A stretch of DNA of 64,000 nt, from positions 1 to 64,000 of the forward strand of contig JABGQH010000009.1 of assembly GCA_018648865.1 (NCBI GenBank). Reading direction: 5' to 3'. The notes beneath the pieces were generated by a model, which was not told the DNA's origin, did no database searches, and saw nothing but the letters and a program-made list of their open reading frames with translations. This document shows, piece by piece, positions 1 through 9,202 of this stretch. Both the position numbers and the translations under genes were made by a program. Position 1 is the stretch's first letter, and each line of letters begins with the position of its first letter. The stretch comes from Candidatus Peregrinibacteria bacterium. GTDB taxonomy: Bacteria; Patescibacteriota; Gracilibacteria; Peribacterales; Peribacteraceae.

Positions 1-992
1 TCCTCTGAAATAAAAGCACTATTAATAGTAACCCACATTGGTGTCCCACCACCTAATGATAAAAGTAGAAACATAGGTAGAGATGCTCCTATATATGCCA
101 ATGCAAGAGTATTTATCATGGATGCCACATGCTCATTCCCAATTGATATACCTGCTGTATATAGTTTTTTAAGGCCATAATTAGGATTTGCTTTTCTGAT
201 TTCGTCTATAGCTGCGACTTGAGACGTAGTTATGTCGTCCAAAATGCCCAGTGCACCAATAATTATTCCAGATAGAAATAACCCCTTTGGATTAACACTT
301 ATAGAAGGGTCTAGTTTTAGGAATATACTTTCTTCTGTTCCTAGTCCAAAAAGATTAACAATATCTACAGTAGCAATAGATAATAATATTGAGCAAATCA
401 GAGTAATAAATGTTGATATAAGCGATATAAATGATCTTTTATTAAATCCATGAGCTACTAAAATAGTGATAGAGGCTATTAGAAATGTCCCGATAATACT
501 AACTAAAAGTGCGTTCCAACCAGACTTAATAAGAGGGAAGATGATATAAATAATAATAGATATTGATATTAAGAGGCCAATGATAGACATAACACCTTTC
601 TTTCTACCAATAAACATAACAAGAGCTAAAAAGGCACAAATTACAAATAGTAATGGATATAGTCTAAATGTTTCTTGAAAAAAATAATCATTACTACCAT
701 CTGATCTATTTATGTTTTGCAGAACAATATTTTGACCTTCGTAAATTTTCAGATCTTCTCTATTGCCAGCTTGAACATTATCAACATTAACTATAGTTCC
801 TGTTTCTGGCCCAGAAACTATTTTAACCTTTGCTTTTTGAATTGGAGTATCGCTACCTATATCTTCTGTAATTACACTCTGTACGTAACCTCGAATAAAT
901 TCAATTTTTGATTCTTGCGCCAAGGCTATTTGTGAATAAAAAAGAGTTATTAATACTGAGGTGCAATAAAGAGATATAAAATGTAATTTCAT
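1..992 (-). CDS. YibE/F family membrane protein (3' end cut by window edge)
   Basis: Minus-strand frame from ATG at 992 stays open to the window edge. Translation begins MKLHFISLYCTSVLITLFYSQIALAQESKIEFIRGYVQSV and has multiple TM helices typical of YibE/F. Confidence 0.8.
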   Translation of the reverse strand, partial: MKLHFISLYCTSVLITLFYSQIALAQESKIEFIRGYVQSVITEDIGSDTPIQKAKVKIVSGPETGTIVNVDNVQAGNREDLKIYEGQNIVLQNINRSDGSNDYFFQETFRLYPLLFVICAFLALVMFIGRKKGVMSIIGLLISISIIIYIIFPLIKSGWNALLVSIIGTFLIASITILVAHGFNKRSFISLISTFITLICSILLSIATVDIVNLFGLGTEESIFLKLDPSISVNPKGLFLSGIIIGALGILDDITTSQVAAIDEIRKANPNYGLKKLYTAGISIGNEHVASMINTLALAYIGASLPMFLLLSLGGGTPMWVTINSAFISE

Positions 993-1138
993 AATATAAT
1001 TTTACACTAATTATTTTTCATTTATTAATTAATAAGACTTAATAGAAGTCATTTAGGAAAATAATCAACATACAACATTTGATAAAAATAGTTATGGGTA
1101 TATATTCAAAACATAGTATTTATTACCCAATCACTATT

Positions 1139-1369
1139 ATGCCAGGACATGATCAAACAGGACCAAATGGACAGGGGCCTATGACGGGGATGGGGAATGG
1201 GAAATGCAAAAGAAATAAGCAATCTAGGAACATGTGTTGCAGAGGACTAATGAGATGCAGAAGGTGGTTTGGTTTACCACAGTGCAATATGAGTTTAGAA
1301 GAGACCGAAAAAGTCTTAGAAGAGCAGTTAGAAGCAGTTCGCAAGGAGCGAGAGTCTAGTAGAGAATAA
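1139..1369 (+). CDS. DUF5320-like small Gly/Met/Cys protein
   Basis: MPGHDQTGPNGQGPMTGMGNGKC N-terminus. The ORF track starts at 1079 but the family-typical start is 1139. Confidence 0.65.
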   Translation: MPGHDQTGPNGQGPMTGMGNGKCKRNKQSRNMCCRGLMRCRRWFGLPQCNMSLEETEKVLEEQLEAVRKERESSRE

Positions 1370-1404
1370 GTAGTAATTTATGTAAATTACGATATTCTAT
1401 CGTT

Positions 1405-1686
1405 ATGCCAAGACCACGAGAAAAGCGAAGGATTAAGTTTCTGCCAAAAGCAAAGTATTTTAAGCCACAATCTATTCCTTTGAGCAGCTTAAAGGTAATT
1501 GAACTTAATCATGAGGAAATGGAGGCATTGCGCTTAAAGAATGTAGAGAATATAAATCAAGTTGAGTGTGCGAAAGAGATGAATACTTCCCAAAGTACAT
1601 TTCAAAGGATATTAACTAGTGCAGAGCAGAAAGTTAGTCTGGCACTGGTAGAAGGATGTGCTATTAGAATTTATGAGGATGACTAA
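1405..1686 (+). CDS. DUF134 family DNA-binding protein
   Basis: MPRPREKRRI...HEEMEALRLKNVENINQVECAKEMNTSQSTFQRIL, a DUF134 helix-turn-helix pattern; TATTCT 6 nt upstream of ATG. Confidence 0.8.
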   Translation: MPRPREKRRIKFLPKAKYFKPQSIPLSSLKVIELNHEEMEALRLKNVENINQVECAKEMNTSQSTFQRILTSAEQKVSLALVEGCAIRIYEDD

Positions 1687-2942
1687 ATATATCCTAAAAA
1701 TATTGAGCTAAGCATGATTGTACCAAGTGCTAGTATTATAATGCCTGCTATTAAATGCAGTATTTTTATATTTTTTGTTCTCCATTCTTCAGCCTTCTGG
1801 GTATCTGTAAAACCAAAATACACAGCTGTTGTAATAATTATCATTGGAGAAATAAAAATCAAATTATAAAAAGCTAGTAGCATGATTGCATATGATTTCG
1901 TTGTTGCATGTGCTAATAGCCCAAGAATTACAATGTATGGGCCAGATGTACATGGGAGTAAAAATAGACTGATTATAAATCCAGTGAAAAATGCGCCAGG
2001 GACAGATGTAACACTATTAATTATTAATTTTAATTTTGGCCTCCAGCTTATTGGAACCTCCATAACAAAGAACTTCCCGTACCATAAATAGTCCTTTAAA
2101 TTAAATAGACCAATAACTATTGCCAAAATCGCAATTATTAAATAAAAATTATGAGTCAATCCAGAGGCTTGAATTGCTGTATAGAAACCTATCCCCATTA
2201 AGAAATAAGATATAAATATTGATGTAGAAAAAGACAGCCCAGCAAACAATGCTCTAAGCCTATTACCAGAAGCTAGGATTGTAGTAATTAATATTATTAA
2301 AACTGCAAACGCGCATGGATTGATTGCATCTACAACTGCTGCGCTGATAACAGCGGGAATGGTAACCATATTAGAAATATTTGAATCTTCCTCTTCGTAT
2401 GATTTTAGGTCTTTTAAGTCCTCTGCATTGTTATCAAAAGTCTCTTCATTATTTTGTGCAGCATTAATTGGAGTAGGAATCTTTTCATTATCATTAATTT
2501 CTTTAGAATTTTGATCCGGTACATAGGATTCTTTTTTTATTTCTGGTTTGAGTCTAGCAAGTGGAGAAGGACAATACGTTTGTGTACATAACTTAATTTC
2601 ATTAATCATTTGTTCACCAATTTTATTACTAAATCCAACAAATACTTTATCTCCAATAAATACTGTTGGCACTGCATCAATTGATTCCTCATACGCATTT
2701 ATTAGATTTTGGAAAAGAGCCACATTCTTACTGTCAAAATATATTTCATGCTCATTTATATTTATGTTTGGATATATTTCTTTTATTTCATTCAAAAACC
2801 CTATCATTTTGGAACAATGAGGGCACCCTTGTCCGTAAAAGAGCTCTAGATCTACTTTATTATTTCCTTGGGCACTTGCAAAAGGTATAGCAAATACGAT
2901 TAATAGTGAGCTTATTATTGAAAGCGATTTAAAATTTAACAT
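1683..2942 (-). CDS. Thioredoxin/glutaredoxin-like domain fused to CcdA-like cytochrome c biogenesis membrane protein
   Basis: Signal peptide, then ELFYGQGCPHCSKMIGFL (CxxC), then a multi-TM domain with DAINPCAFAVLIILITTIL and LLPCTSGPYIVILG. Confidence 0.75.
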   Translation of the reverse strand: MLNFKSLSIISSLLIVFAIPFASAQGNNKVDLELFYGQGCPHCSKMIGFLNEIKEIYPNININEHEIYFDSKNVALFQNLINAYEESIDAVPTVFIGDKVFVGFSNKIGEQMINEIKLCTQTYCPSPLARLKPEIKKESYVPDQNSKEINDNEKIPTPINAAQNNEETFDNNAEDLKDLKSYEEEDSNISNMVTIPAVISAAVVDAINPCAFAVLIILITTILASGNRLRALFAGLSFSTSIFISYFLMGIGFYTAIQASGLTHNFYLIIAILAIVIGLFNLKDYLWYGKFFVMEVPISWRPKLKLIINSVTSVPGAFFTGFIISLFLLPCTSGPYIVILGLLAHATTKSYAIMLLAFYNLIFISPMIIITTAVYFGFTDTQKAEEWRTKNIKILHLIAGIIILALGTIMLSSIFLGYI

Positions 2943-3037
2943 AGATAAATAATGAATATATACCCATACTTTATTCTTTTTATATTCAAAGTCTATACCA
3001 AAGAAATATTAAATATGTTAAAGAAATATTGGTCCAT

Positions 3038-4426
3038 TTACCTCCTCCTTCTACGTTTTGGTGCGCTGCCAGATCTATCATTTCTTTTTGGTGCACCGCT
3101 AGATCTATTTGATGAAGAACTAGAGCTATTTCTTTTTGATGAGAATCCACCTTTTGAGCTGCTTCTCTCTGATGAGAATCCACCTTGAGAGTTATTTCTA
3201 TTAGATGAGAATCCTGATCTAGAGCCACTTCTTCTAGAAGGCCTTCTTCTATTTCTACTGTTTGTACTTTTAGTAAATTCGAATGATTCCTTTGGCAATG
3301 TAGGTATAGAAATCCTTCGTAGTGATGAATTGATCAATCCTTCAATATTCTTAACATCTTTCATTTGGCTTGGCATAGCAAAGGAGATTGCTTTACCAGA
3401 TTTACCGGCACGCCCAGTTCTACCAATCCTGTGAACGTAGTCAGATGGATCGTCTGGTAGATCGTGGTTAATAACTACAGAGATATTTGTAACATCAATT
3501 CCTCTAGCTGCTATATCTGTTGCAACTAGGACTCGATACTTTCCACTTTTAAATCCTGCGAGTGCTTCTCTACGTTGGCTCAATGTCTTATTTGAGTGAA
3601 TCTCTGCAGCAGTGAACCTGTTTGTATTTAACTGCCTTGTTAAGTTCTTTGCTCCATGTTTTGTTCTAGAAAATACAAGTACAGATCCTTCAATTTCCTT
3701 TAGTAAGGATATTAGTAGATCCTTTTTATTCTCTTTGCGAACAATTATAAGCTCTTGCTCTATATCTTTTGCAGCAGTTCCTGCTGGAGCTACTTCTATT
3801 CTAAGTGGTAGTTTCATCTCTTTTTTTGCAATAGTGAAAATCGACTGAGGCATAGTTGCAGAGAACAACAGTGTCTGACGATCTCTTGGTACATGTTGCA
3901 AAATCTTATTAATTTGAGGTTTAAATCCCATGTCTAGCATTCTGTCTGCTTCATCTAAAACTAATACACTAACTTCTTTCAAGCTTACAGTACGTTGTTG
4001 CAAGTGATCATTTAATCTACCAGGTGTTGCAATCAAGATTCGAGGATTGTTCTTTAGCATTCTCTTTTGCAAGTACATTGGGCTACCACCTACAAATACT
4101 GCTGTCTTTATTCCTACAATAGATGCATAAGGCTGTAACGATTCTTGTGCCTGATACGCAAGCTCTCTAGTTGGAACAACTATTAAGCCCCTGCCTTTTC
4201 CAGAGGCTAGGCGCTGGAGCATTGGTAGACCAAACGCCAAGGTTTTACCTGTTCCTGTTTGAGCAATTCCTACGATATCCTTTCCCTCCAATCCTTTTGG
4301 AATTGTTTGGTTTTGAATAGGTGTAGGTTCAGAAATATTGTTGTTATCTAAAACTCTTAGTAGTGCAGGAGTAATTCCGAGCACACTAAAATTGTTTGGG
4401 CCAACTTGCTTAGTCTCTTCATTCAT
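3038..4426 (-). CDS. DEAD/DEAH-box RNA helicase with Ser/Arg/Gly-rich C-terminal tail
   Basis: Motifs AQTGTGKT, PTRELA, DEAD, SAT, HRIGRTGRAG; low-complexity basic tail. Confidence 0.93.
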   Translation of the reverse strand: MNEETKQVGPNNFSVLGITPALLRVLDNNNISEPTPIQNQTIPKGLEGKDIVGIAQTGTGKTLAFGLPMLQRLASGKGRGLIVVPTRELAYQAQESLQPYASIVGIKTAVFVGGSPMYLQKRMLKNNPRILIATPGRLNDHLQQRTVSLKEVSVLVLDEADRMLDMGFKPQINKILQHVPRDRQTLLFSATMPQSIFTIAKKEMKLPLRIEVAPAGTAAKDIEQELIIVRKENKKDLLISLLKEIEGSVLVFSRTKHGAKNLTRQLNTNRFTAAEIHSNKTLSQRREALAGFKSGKYRVLVATDIAARGIDVTNISVVINHDLPDDPSDYVHRIGRTGRAGKSGKAISFAMPSQMKDVKNIEGLINSSLRRISIPTLPKESFEFTKSTNSRNRRRPSRRSGSRSGFSSNRNNSQGGFSSERSSSKGGFSSKRNSSSSSSNRSSGAPKRNDRSGSAPKRRRRR

Positions 4427-4475
4427 TATGTAATAATATTACACTAATTTTTAAGAATATTGCAACTATTTGAGT

Positions 4476-4801
4476 TTATTTCTTGTATTTGCTTTATTAC
4501 ACTCGTATATTCAAATTAAGCAAGTTTCGAGTGCTTAAGTGTACAAAGCTCTTGCTTAAGCCCCTTCGGCCCCCTGCAGTTTAACTGTAGTTGTGTGTGC
4601 CTAACATTCCTCCTCTAGTACGAGGAGTTATACGGGGAGCGAAGCAGTTGCTTGCAACTGTCTCGCAATCTTCACTCCTGAAAGGAATACTTCCGATGAC
4701 GTCGCCGAACTCGCCCATAAGGGCATCGCCGAAATGTGAGTGAAGTGATCTCCTACGAAGGAGACAACAAACGCCCCGCTACTCTTAACGAGAAGTGGGG
4801 C
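4476..4801. repeat. Tandem repeat copy 1 / candidate structured RNA
   Basis: Shares a ~100-nt block, an exact 63-nt block (4619-4681) and a 26-nt block (4738-4763) with copy 2; ends in a hairpin followed by ttatttctt. Confidence 0.65.
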
Positions 4802-5157
4802 TTATTTCTTGTATTTACTTCATTAGACTCGTATATTCAATTTAAGCAAGTTTCGAGTACTTAAGTGTACAAAGCTCTTGCTTAAGCCCCTTTGACCCCC
4901 TGTAACGTACATATACCAAATGTGTATTGCAGTTGAGTGGTCTAACATTTCTACCTCAGGTACGAGGAGTTATACGGGGAGCGAAGCAGTTGCTTGCAAC
5001 TGTCTCGCAATCTTCACTCCTGACAGCAGAAAGCATTACCATGACGCCCGAGATCAACATCCGAGCGCCGTAACTTCAGAGTGAAGTGATCTCCTACGAA
5101 GGAGGCTGCAAACCTACGCTCCGTAACTCTATATGAGTTACGGGGCTGTTTTCTTTA
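4802..5157. repeat. Tandem repeat copy 2 / candidate structured RNA
   Basis: Same block order as copy 1 (63-nt block at 4961-5023, 26-nt block at 5079-5104); ends in hairpin GCTCCGTAACTC-TATAT-GAGTTACGGGGC followed by tgttttcttt. Confidence 0.65.
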
Positions 5158-5205
5158 CATCAAGCGGGAATCTTGTATTATTACCGCCATTTTTGCATTA
5201 AAAAT

Positions 5206-7710
5206 ATGAGTGGTAATTTAGAACAAGCTTTGGCAGAACTAAATCTGAGTCCTGATGTCGATACTTCAGTTTTAGAAAAGTTAGATATGGAATTTAATTT
5301 GCCTGAGAGGGGAATGAGCTCAGCAAGAATTAGTGAATTGCAAAGTGAAACTGCTAATGGAATAAGCGATGTATTACGCTTTGGGGTTTATGACGAAGAA
5401 GAAAGTATTGTAGAAAGCAAGGAAGAAGCAGTAGATAGAGAGGTATCAATAAGATCCCAACTAACTATTGCACTAAGATACTTAGATCAATTATTAGAGA
5501 TAGATTCACAAGTTTGTGGAGTCTCGGATGCTCTTGGTGAAGCTGGTGTAGGAGGAATCGAAAGCACTACTGGTGGTATTAAAATGCCAATGAGAAATAT
5601 AAAAGAAAATGGAGAAAACATAACTGTAGAAGCAAAAAACTCTTGGGGGTCTGATCCAGATTCAAAAGATAGGAGTAAGGATATGCCGATATTAACACGT
5701 GGTGATAAGGTAAATTTCTTTGACTCAAAAGATAGATATATAGGTAGTGGAGAAGTTAAGTTTGCAGAAAGAGGAAATATTCATTTGTCTGCTCATTCTA
5801 GTGTCGTTTTTAGGAAAGGTTGTTACATAAAAAAAGCTTCAAACAAAGGAACATTAATTAGGTATAAGAAAAAAGTAGCAATGTTTTGTAGACAAATGGA
5901 GCATGTTCCAACAGATAAAATGGGCATAGATTACAATTTGGATCTTATAGAAGAACTAAAGGTGAAGAGAGTTACGAGACTGAGGCCTTATACTGGAGTA
6001 TTATATGAAGTAGATGAAGAACAAATACCTGAATTAAATGTTGCAGAAAGCGCATTCTTAGGAAGAGGTGATAATCAATATTTAGGGAGAAATAATCTAA
6101 AATCAGAAGATATACCTAGATCAATCCTTGGTGATCCAGAGCAATGTGCTGCATTTGCCTTAGGCGCTAGTGGGTATCCATGCTTTTTGATACAGGGCCC
6201 CTCTGGTACAGGTAAAACAACTGTTGCAAGTAATATAGCTAAATTAAATCAGTCAAAAGGTAGAAGAACTCTAATAGTATCCCATAGTAATAAGGGGCTA
6301 GACGTATTACTTGGTGCTACCAAAAAAATAGGAGCAGCAGTACATAGAGCTGGTACTCACATAGAATCCTGTAGAAAGGATTTACGAGAAGACTTTATGC
6401 GTAAAGGACTTAAATATCCTGTAAAAAGTGAATTTATAAGTTATGAATTTGATAAAGAGTCATATGACAAAGCATGTAGAGGAGCAGAGGTAGGAAAAAA
6501 GCCATACAGAGAAACATTTACAGATGTTATATTTGACGAGGAGGATTATGACCAAGCTATTTCGGATTTTAAATCAAGAAAAAAAGATATAGTAGATAAG
6601 TTAAAAGAAGAAAGAGGCTTAATAGTTGGTGTAACCCTTACGACATTGCTAACAGATGAGATCATTAAAGAATTGGATTTTGATACCGTAATCGTAGATG
6701 AGGCTTCTAGGGGCTATATATATGAATTACTCCCAGCTTTAGAAAAAGCTGGAAAACAAATTATATTTGTAGGTGACCATGTTCAATTAGGCAATATTCC
6801 TTTAGCTCCTAATGTGGGTAATTTCTTATCTGATGCTAGCCAAAGCGAAGACGTAGGAAATATCGGTAAAACTGAAGTAGAAGATTTTCAAGATGGTCCA
6901 TTTAAATTCTTGGCAGAGAAATCTAGCATGTACCAAGTAATGCTAAAAACCAATCGAAGATCCCTACCTGCAATAGTAGAGATGATTAGCAAAATGGGAT
7001 ACGAAGGAAGGCTAAAAGCAGGAAGAATAGACATGAAAAATCCAGAGAACATTGGTGAATTAATTTGGGTAGATACCTCTAGCAGACCAGATAGCGTAGA
7101 ATCTTCTGCTGGTCTATCTATGATTAGTCATCTAGAGGCTAGGTTGATAGCAAGAAGGCTCTGTAAGGATTTTGAAAAAGGAATAATCAGCAAAGAAAAT
7201 GACAGTTTTGGAATAATCGCTATGTACAGTGCTCAAGTTAGAACAGTCGAAGATAGAGTTAACGAAGCAAAATTTGATGATCTAAGAGACAGAGAGGAAT
7301 TTATAGAATTACTTGCAAACAAAATTGCTACTGTAGATTCATTCCAAGGTGATGAAGAGGATAGAATTTATATTTCTATGACTAGGAGTAATGAAAACGA
7401 GAACGTAGGACACTTAAATGAAAAGAGTCGAATAATTGTGGCTTTCTCTCGCTCACGTGACTCGGTTGTAATTTTTGGAGACAAAGAAACATTGATTGAT
7501 AATAATCCAGATGCAGAAAGTGCTACATGCTTTGAGCAGGCCTATAAATCCTGTGAAGAACATGGAACGGTTATCTCTGATTGGCCTACATTGCCTGTTG
7601 ATGTGATGCCAGAAGAAAAGAAAAGCAAAACCCACAATGCTATAAGGCAAAGAAGAAGAAGGAGAATGAAAGGAGATAAGAAAAAAATTGAAAGAAATGC
7701 ACAAGTATAG
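5206..7710 (+). CDS. Superfamily 1 (UPF1/Dna2-like, AAA_11/AAA_12) helicase
   Basis: IQGPSGTGKTTVASNI (Walker A), VIVDEAS, FVGDHVQLGNI, TVDSFQGDEEDRIYISMTRSN. ORF track starts at 5173; MSGNLEQALAEL at 5206 is the likelier start. Confidence 0.88.
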   Translation: MSGNLEQALAELNLSPDVDTSVLEKLDMEFNLPERGMSSARISELQSETANGISDVLRFGVYDEEESIVESKEEAVDREVSIRSQLTIALRYLDQLLEIDSQVCGVSDALGEAGVGGIESTTGGIKMPMRNIKENGENITVEAKNSWGSDPDSKDRSKDMPILTRGDKVNFFDSKDRYIGSGEVKFAERGNIHLSAHSSVVFRKGCYIKKASNKGTLIRYKKKVAMFCRQMEHVPTDKMGIDYNLDLIEELKVKRVTRLRPYTGVLYEVDEEQIPELNVAESAFLGRGDNQYLGRNNLKSEDIPRSILGDPEQCAAFALGASGYPCFLIQGPSGTGKTTVASNIAKLNQSKGRRTLIVSHSNKGLDVLLGATKKIGAAVHRAGTHIESCRKDLREDFMRKGLKYPVKSEFISYEFDKESYDKACRGAEVGKKPYRETFTDVIFDEEDYDQAISDFKSRKKDIVDKLKEERGLIVGVTLTTLLTDEIIKELDFDTVIVDEASRGYIYELLPALEKAGKQIIFVGDHVQLGNIPLAPNVGNFLSDASQSEDVGNIGKTEVEDFQDGPFKFLAEKSSMYQVMLKTNRRSLPAIVEMISKMGYEGRLKAGRIDMKNPENIGELIWVDTSSRPDSVESSAGLSMISHLEARLIARRLCKDFEKGIISKENDSFGIIAMYSAQVRTVEDRVNEAKFDDLRDREEFIELLANKIATVDSFQGDEEDRIYISMTRSNENENVGHLNEKSRIIVAFSRSRDSVVIFGDKETLIDNNPDAESATCFEQAYKSCEEHGTVISDWPTLPVDVMPEEKKSKTHNAIRQRRRRRMKGDKKKIERNAQV

Positions 7711-7780
7711 AAAACATCGCTTTACAACTATAAATATAGGGATACAATGCGATGTATAGTATTTGTCACATTACAAAATT

Positions 7781-8062
7781 ATGTCAACCGATGTTAGAAC
7801 TCTAGGTGATTTGCATAGTGCTTATAGATATGTAGATGATGAATTAGAAAAGGGTAATTTTGATGTTATACGAAATGCTCTTGAATCCTTTCGCATCAGG
7901 ATTGATGCTGTTGTAAGGATGGTGCTTGGACCTGAAACAGATTGTATATTTGAATCAGACATCGATTTTTCACAAGAAATTCCACAAGAAGGAGAAATAA
8001 TATTAGATGATCTTCAGATATGGCGTGAAGAGCAAGATAGAAAGATGCAGGAACAGGTATGA
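7781..8062 (+). CDS. Hypothetical protein
   Basis: ORF MSTDVRTLGDLHSAYRYVDDELEKG in an otherwise non-coding gap, same direction as the helicase gene. Confidence 0.5.
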   Translation: MSTDVRTLGDLHSAYRYVDDELEKGNFDVIRNALESFRIRIDAVVRMVLGPETDCIFESDIDFSQEIPQEGEIILDDLQIWREEQDRKMQEQV

Positions 8063-8130
8063 ATAAATAAAAACGAATATATATTTTGTTGAACTAAATC
8101 TCATATATACTTAAACTACATTGGATTAAT

Positions 8131-8215
8131 GGGTCGGTAGCGAAGTGGTCAAACGCACCTGGCTGTAAACCAGGCTCCTACGGATTCGGGGGTTCGACTC
8201 CCTCCCGGCCCACCA
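8131..8215 (+). tRNA. tRNA-Tyr (GTA), CCA encoded
   Basis: Acceptor gggtcgg/ccggccc, anticodon arm cctgg-ctgtaaa-ccagg, ggttcgactcc T arm, variable arm, terminal ACCA. Confidence 0.95.
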
Positions 8216-8252
8216 TTACAAAATATAACTTTAACTCTAACAAATTTCTCTT

Positions 8253-8258
8253 TATAAT
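8253..8258 (+). promoter_or_regulatory. Leaderless-type -10 (TATAAT, 6 nt before ATG 8265)
   Basis: TATAAT-tgtttt-ATG. Confidence 0.6.
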
Positions 8259-8264
8259 TGTTTT

Positions 8265-8921
8265 ATGAAAAAGATATTACCATTTGCAATTTTATTAATC
8301 ACAGCGTGCACGCCTGTGACACAAGAAAAAAATGTCGTGGTGGATCCAGATTTAGATGAAGTGGGTATTATAGAGATAAGTGAAGAGATACAGGATCGCT
8401 TTGAGCCAGTTGTAAACAATAATTTAGCAGAAGATTTGCAGCTCTACACAAATGATGAATTTGGTATCCAGTTCAAATATCCACAAAATTGGTTTATACG
8501 AGAAGAAATTACTAAGAACAACAATAGAATTTATATTGAAAATGGTGAAAATAAAAATTTTAAGATAGGAGAATTTCCTGATGACTTTGCAATGTTGTGG
8601 CTTGATTACAATAAACCATCTCCTGATCATATGTCATATGATGAGTTGCTCATAATGATGGCGAATTTGCCATGTAATAAAAAATCTATAAAAAGAGATT
8701 CTACTTCCATTTATCTTTGCGAATTTTCTTTTGATCCCGAGAGCGAAGGACATTCTGGGCCACGGCTTGAAGCTTTATGGAAATATAATGGCATAAGGTA
8801 TTCAGCTGATACTGAAGATATGGTTCATGGTACTGGTAACATGGATATTGGTATTAGGCAGAATGAATTAGAAGTAGAAGTTCTTGAAGCTATTCTCTCA
8901 ACGTTGATCTTCAATAAATAA
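8265..8921 (+). CDS. Lipoprotein, PsbP-like
   Basis: Lipobox MKKILPFAILLITAC; YTNDEFGIQFKYPQNWFIREE motif; TATAAT 6 nt upstream of ATG. Confidence 0.65.
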   Translation: MKKILPFAILLITACTPVTQEKNVVVDPDLDEVGIIEISEEIQDRFEPVVNNNLAEDLQLYTNDEFGIQFKYPQNWFIREEITKNNNRIYIENGENKNFKIGEFPDDFAMLWLDYNKPSPDHMSYDELLIMMANLPCNKKSIKRDSTSIYLCEFSFDPESEGHSGPRLEALWKYNGIRYSADTEDMVHGTGNMDIGIRQNELEVEVLEAILSTLIFNK

Positions 8922-9044
8922 TCTAGATCTTGCATATACTTCTTGCATCAGATGAAAAACGTAGATTATTTGTAAAAAACCATTCAACCATCGCCTTCCA
9001 CAAAGAGTTTTCATTCAGACCCTCCCGGCCCACCAGTAATTACT

Positions 9045-9080
9045 AATAGAAATAACTTAAAAATAGAATTATTTTAAATC
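9045..9080. repeat. Direct repeat, left copy, flanking the lipid cassette
   Basis: aatagaaataacttaaaaatagaattat (28 nt exact) extending to 36 nt with 2 mismatches; second copy at 11065. Confidence 0.85.
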
Positions 9081-9202
9081 TATTATAATAATTAATATTT
9101 TAGTCACATCCTTATCTCAAACTACAAAGAGTTCGCATTCAGACCGTACTGAGCAAATATTCAGATTCGCAAGTCTCTAAAAATTGTGTATCCTTGTTTT
9201 CG

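Noticed and set aside
232-911. Plus-strand ORFs 232-453 and 717-911
   Set aside because: Antisense to the YibE/F frame on the minus strand, which has clear family features.
2986-3228. Antisense ORFs opposite the DEAD helicase (also 3612-3848)
   Set aside because: Low-complexity translations that mirror the helicase coding strand; no independent signals.
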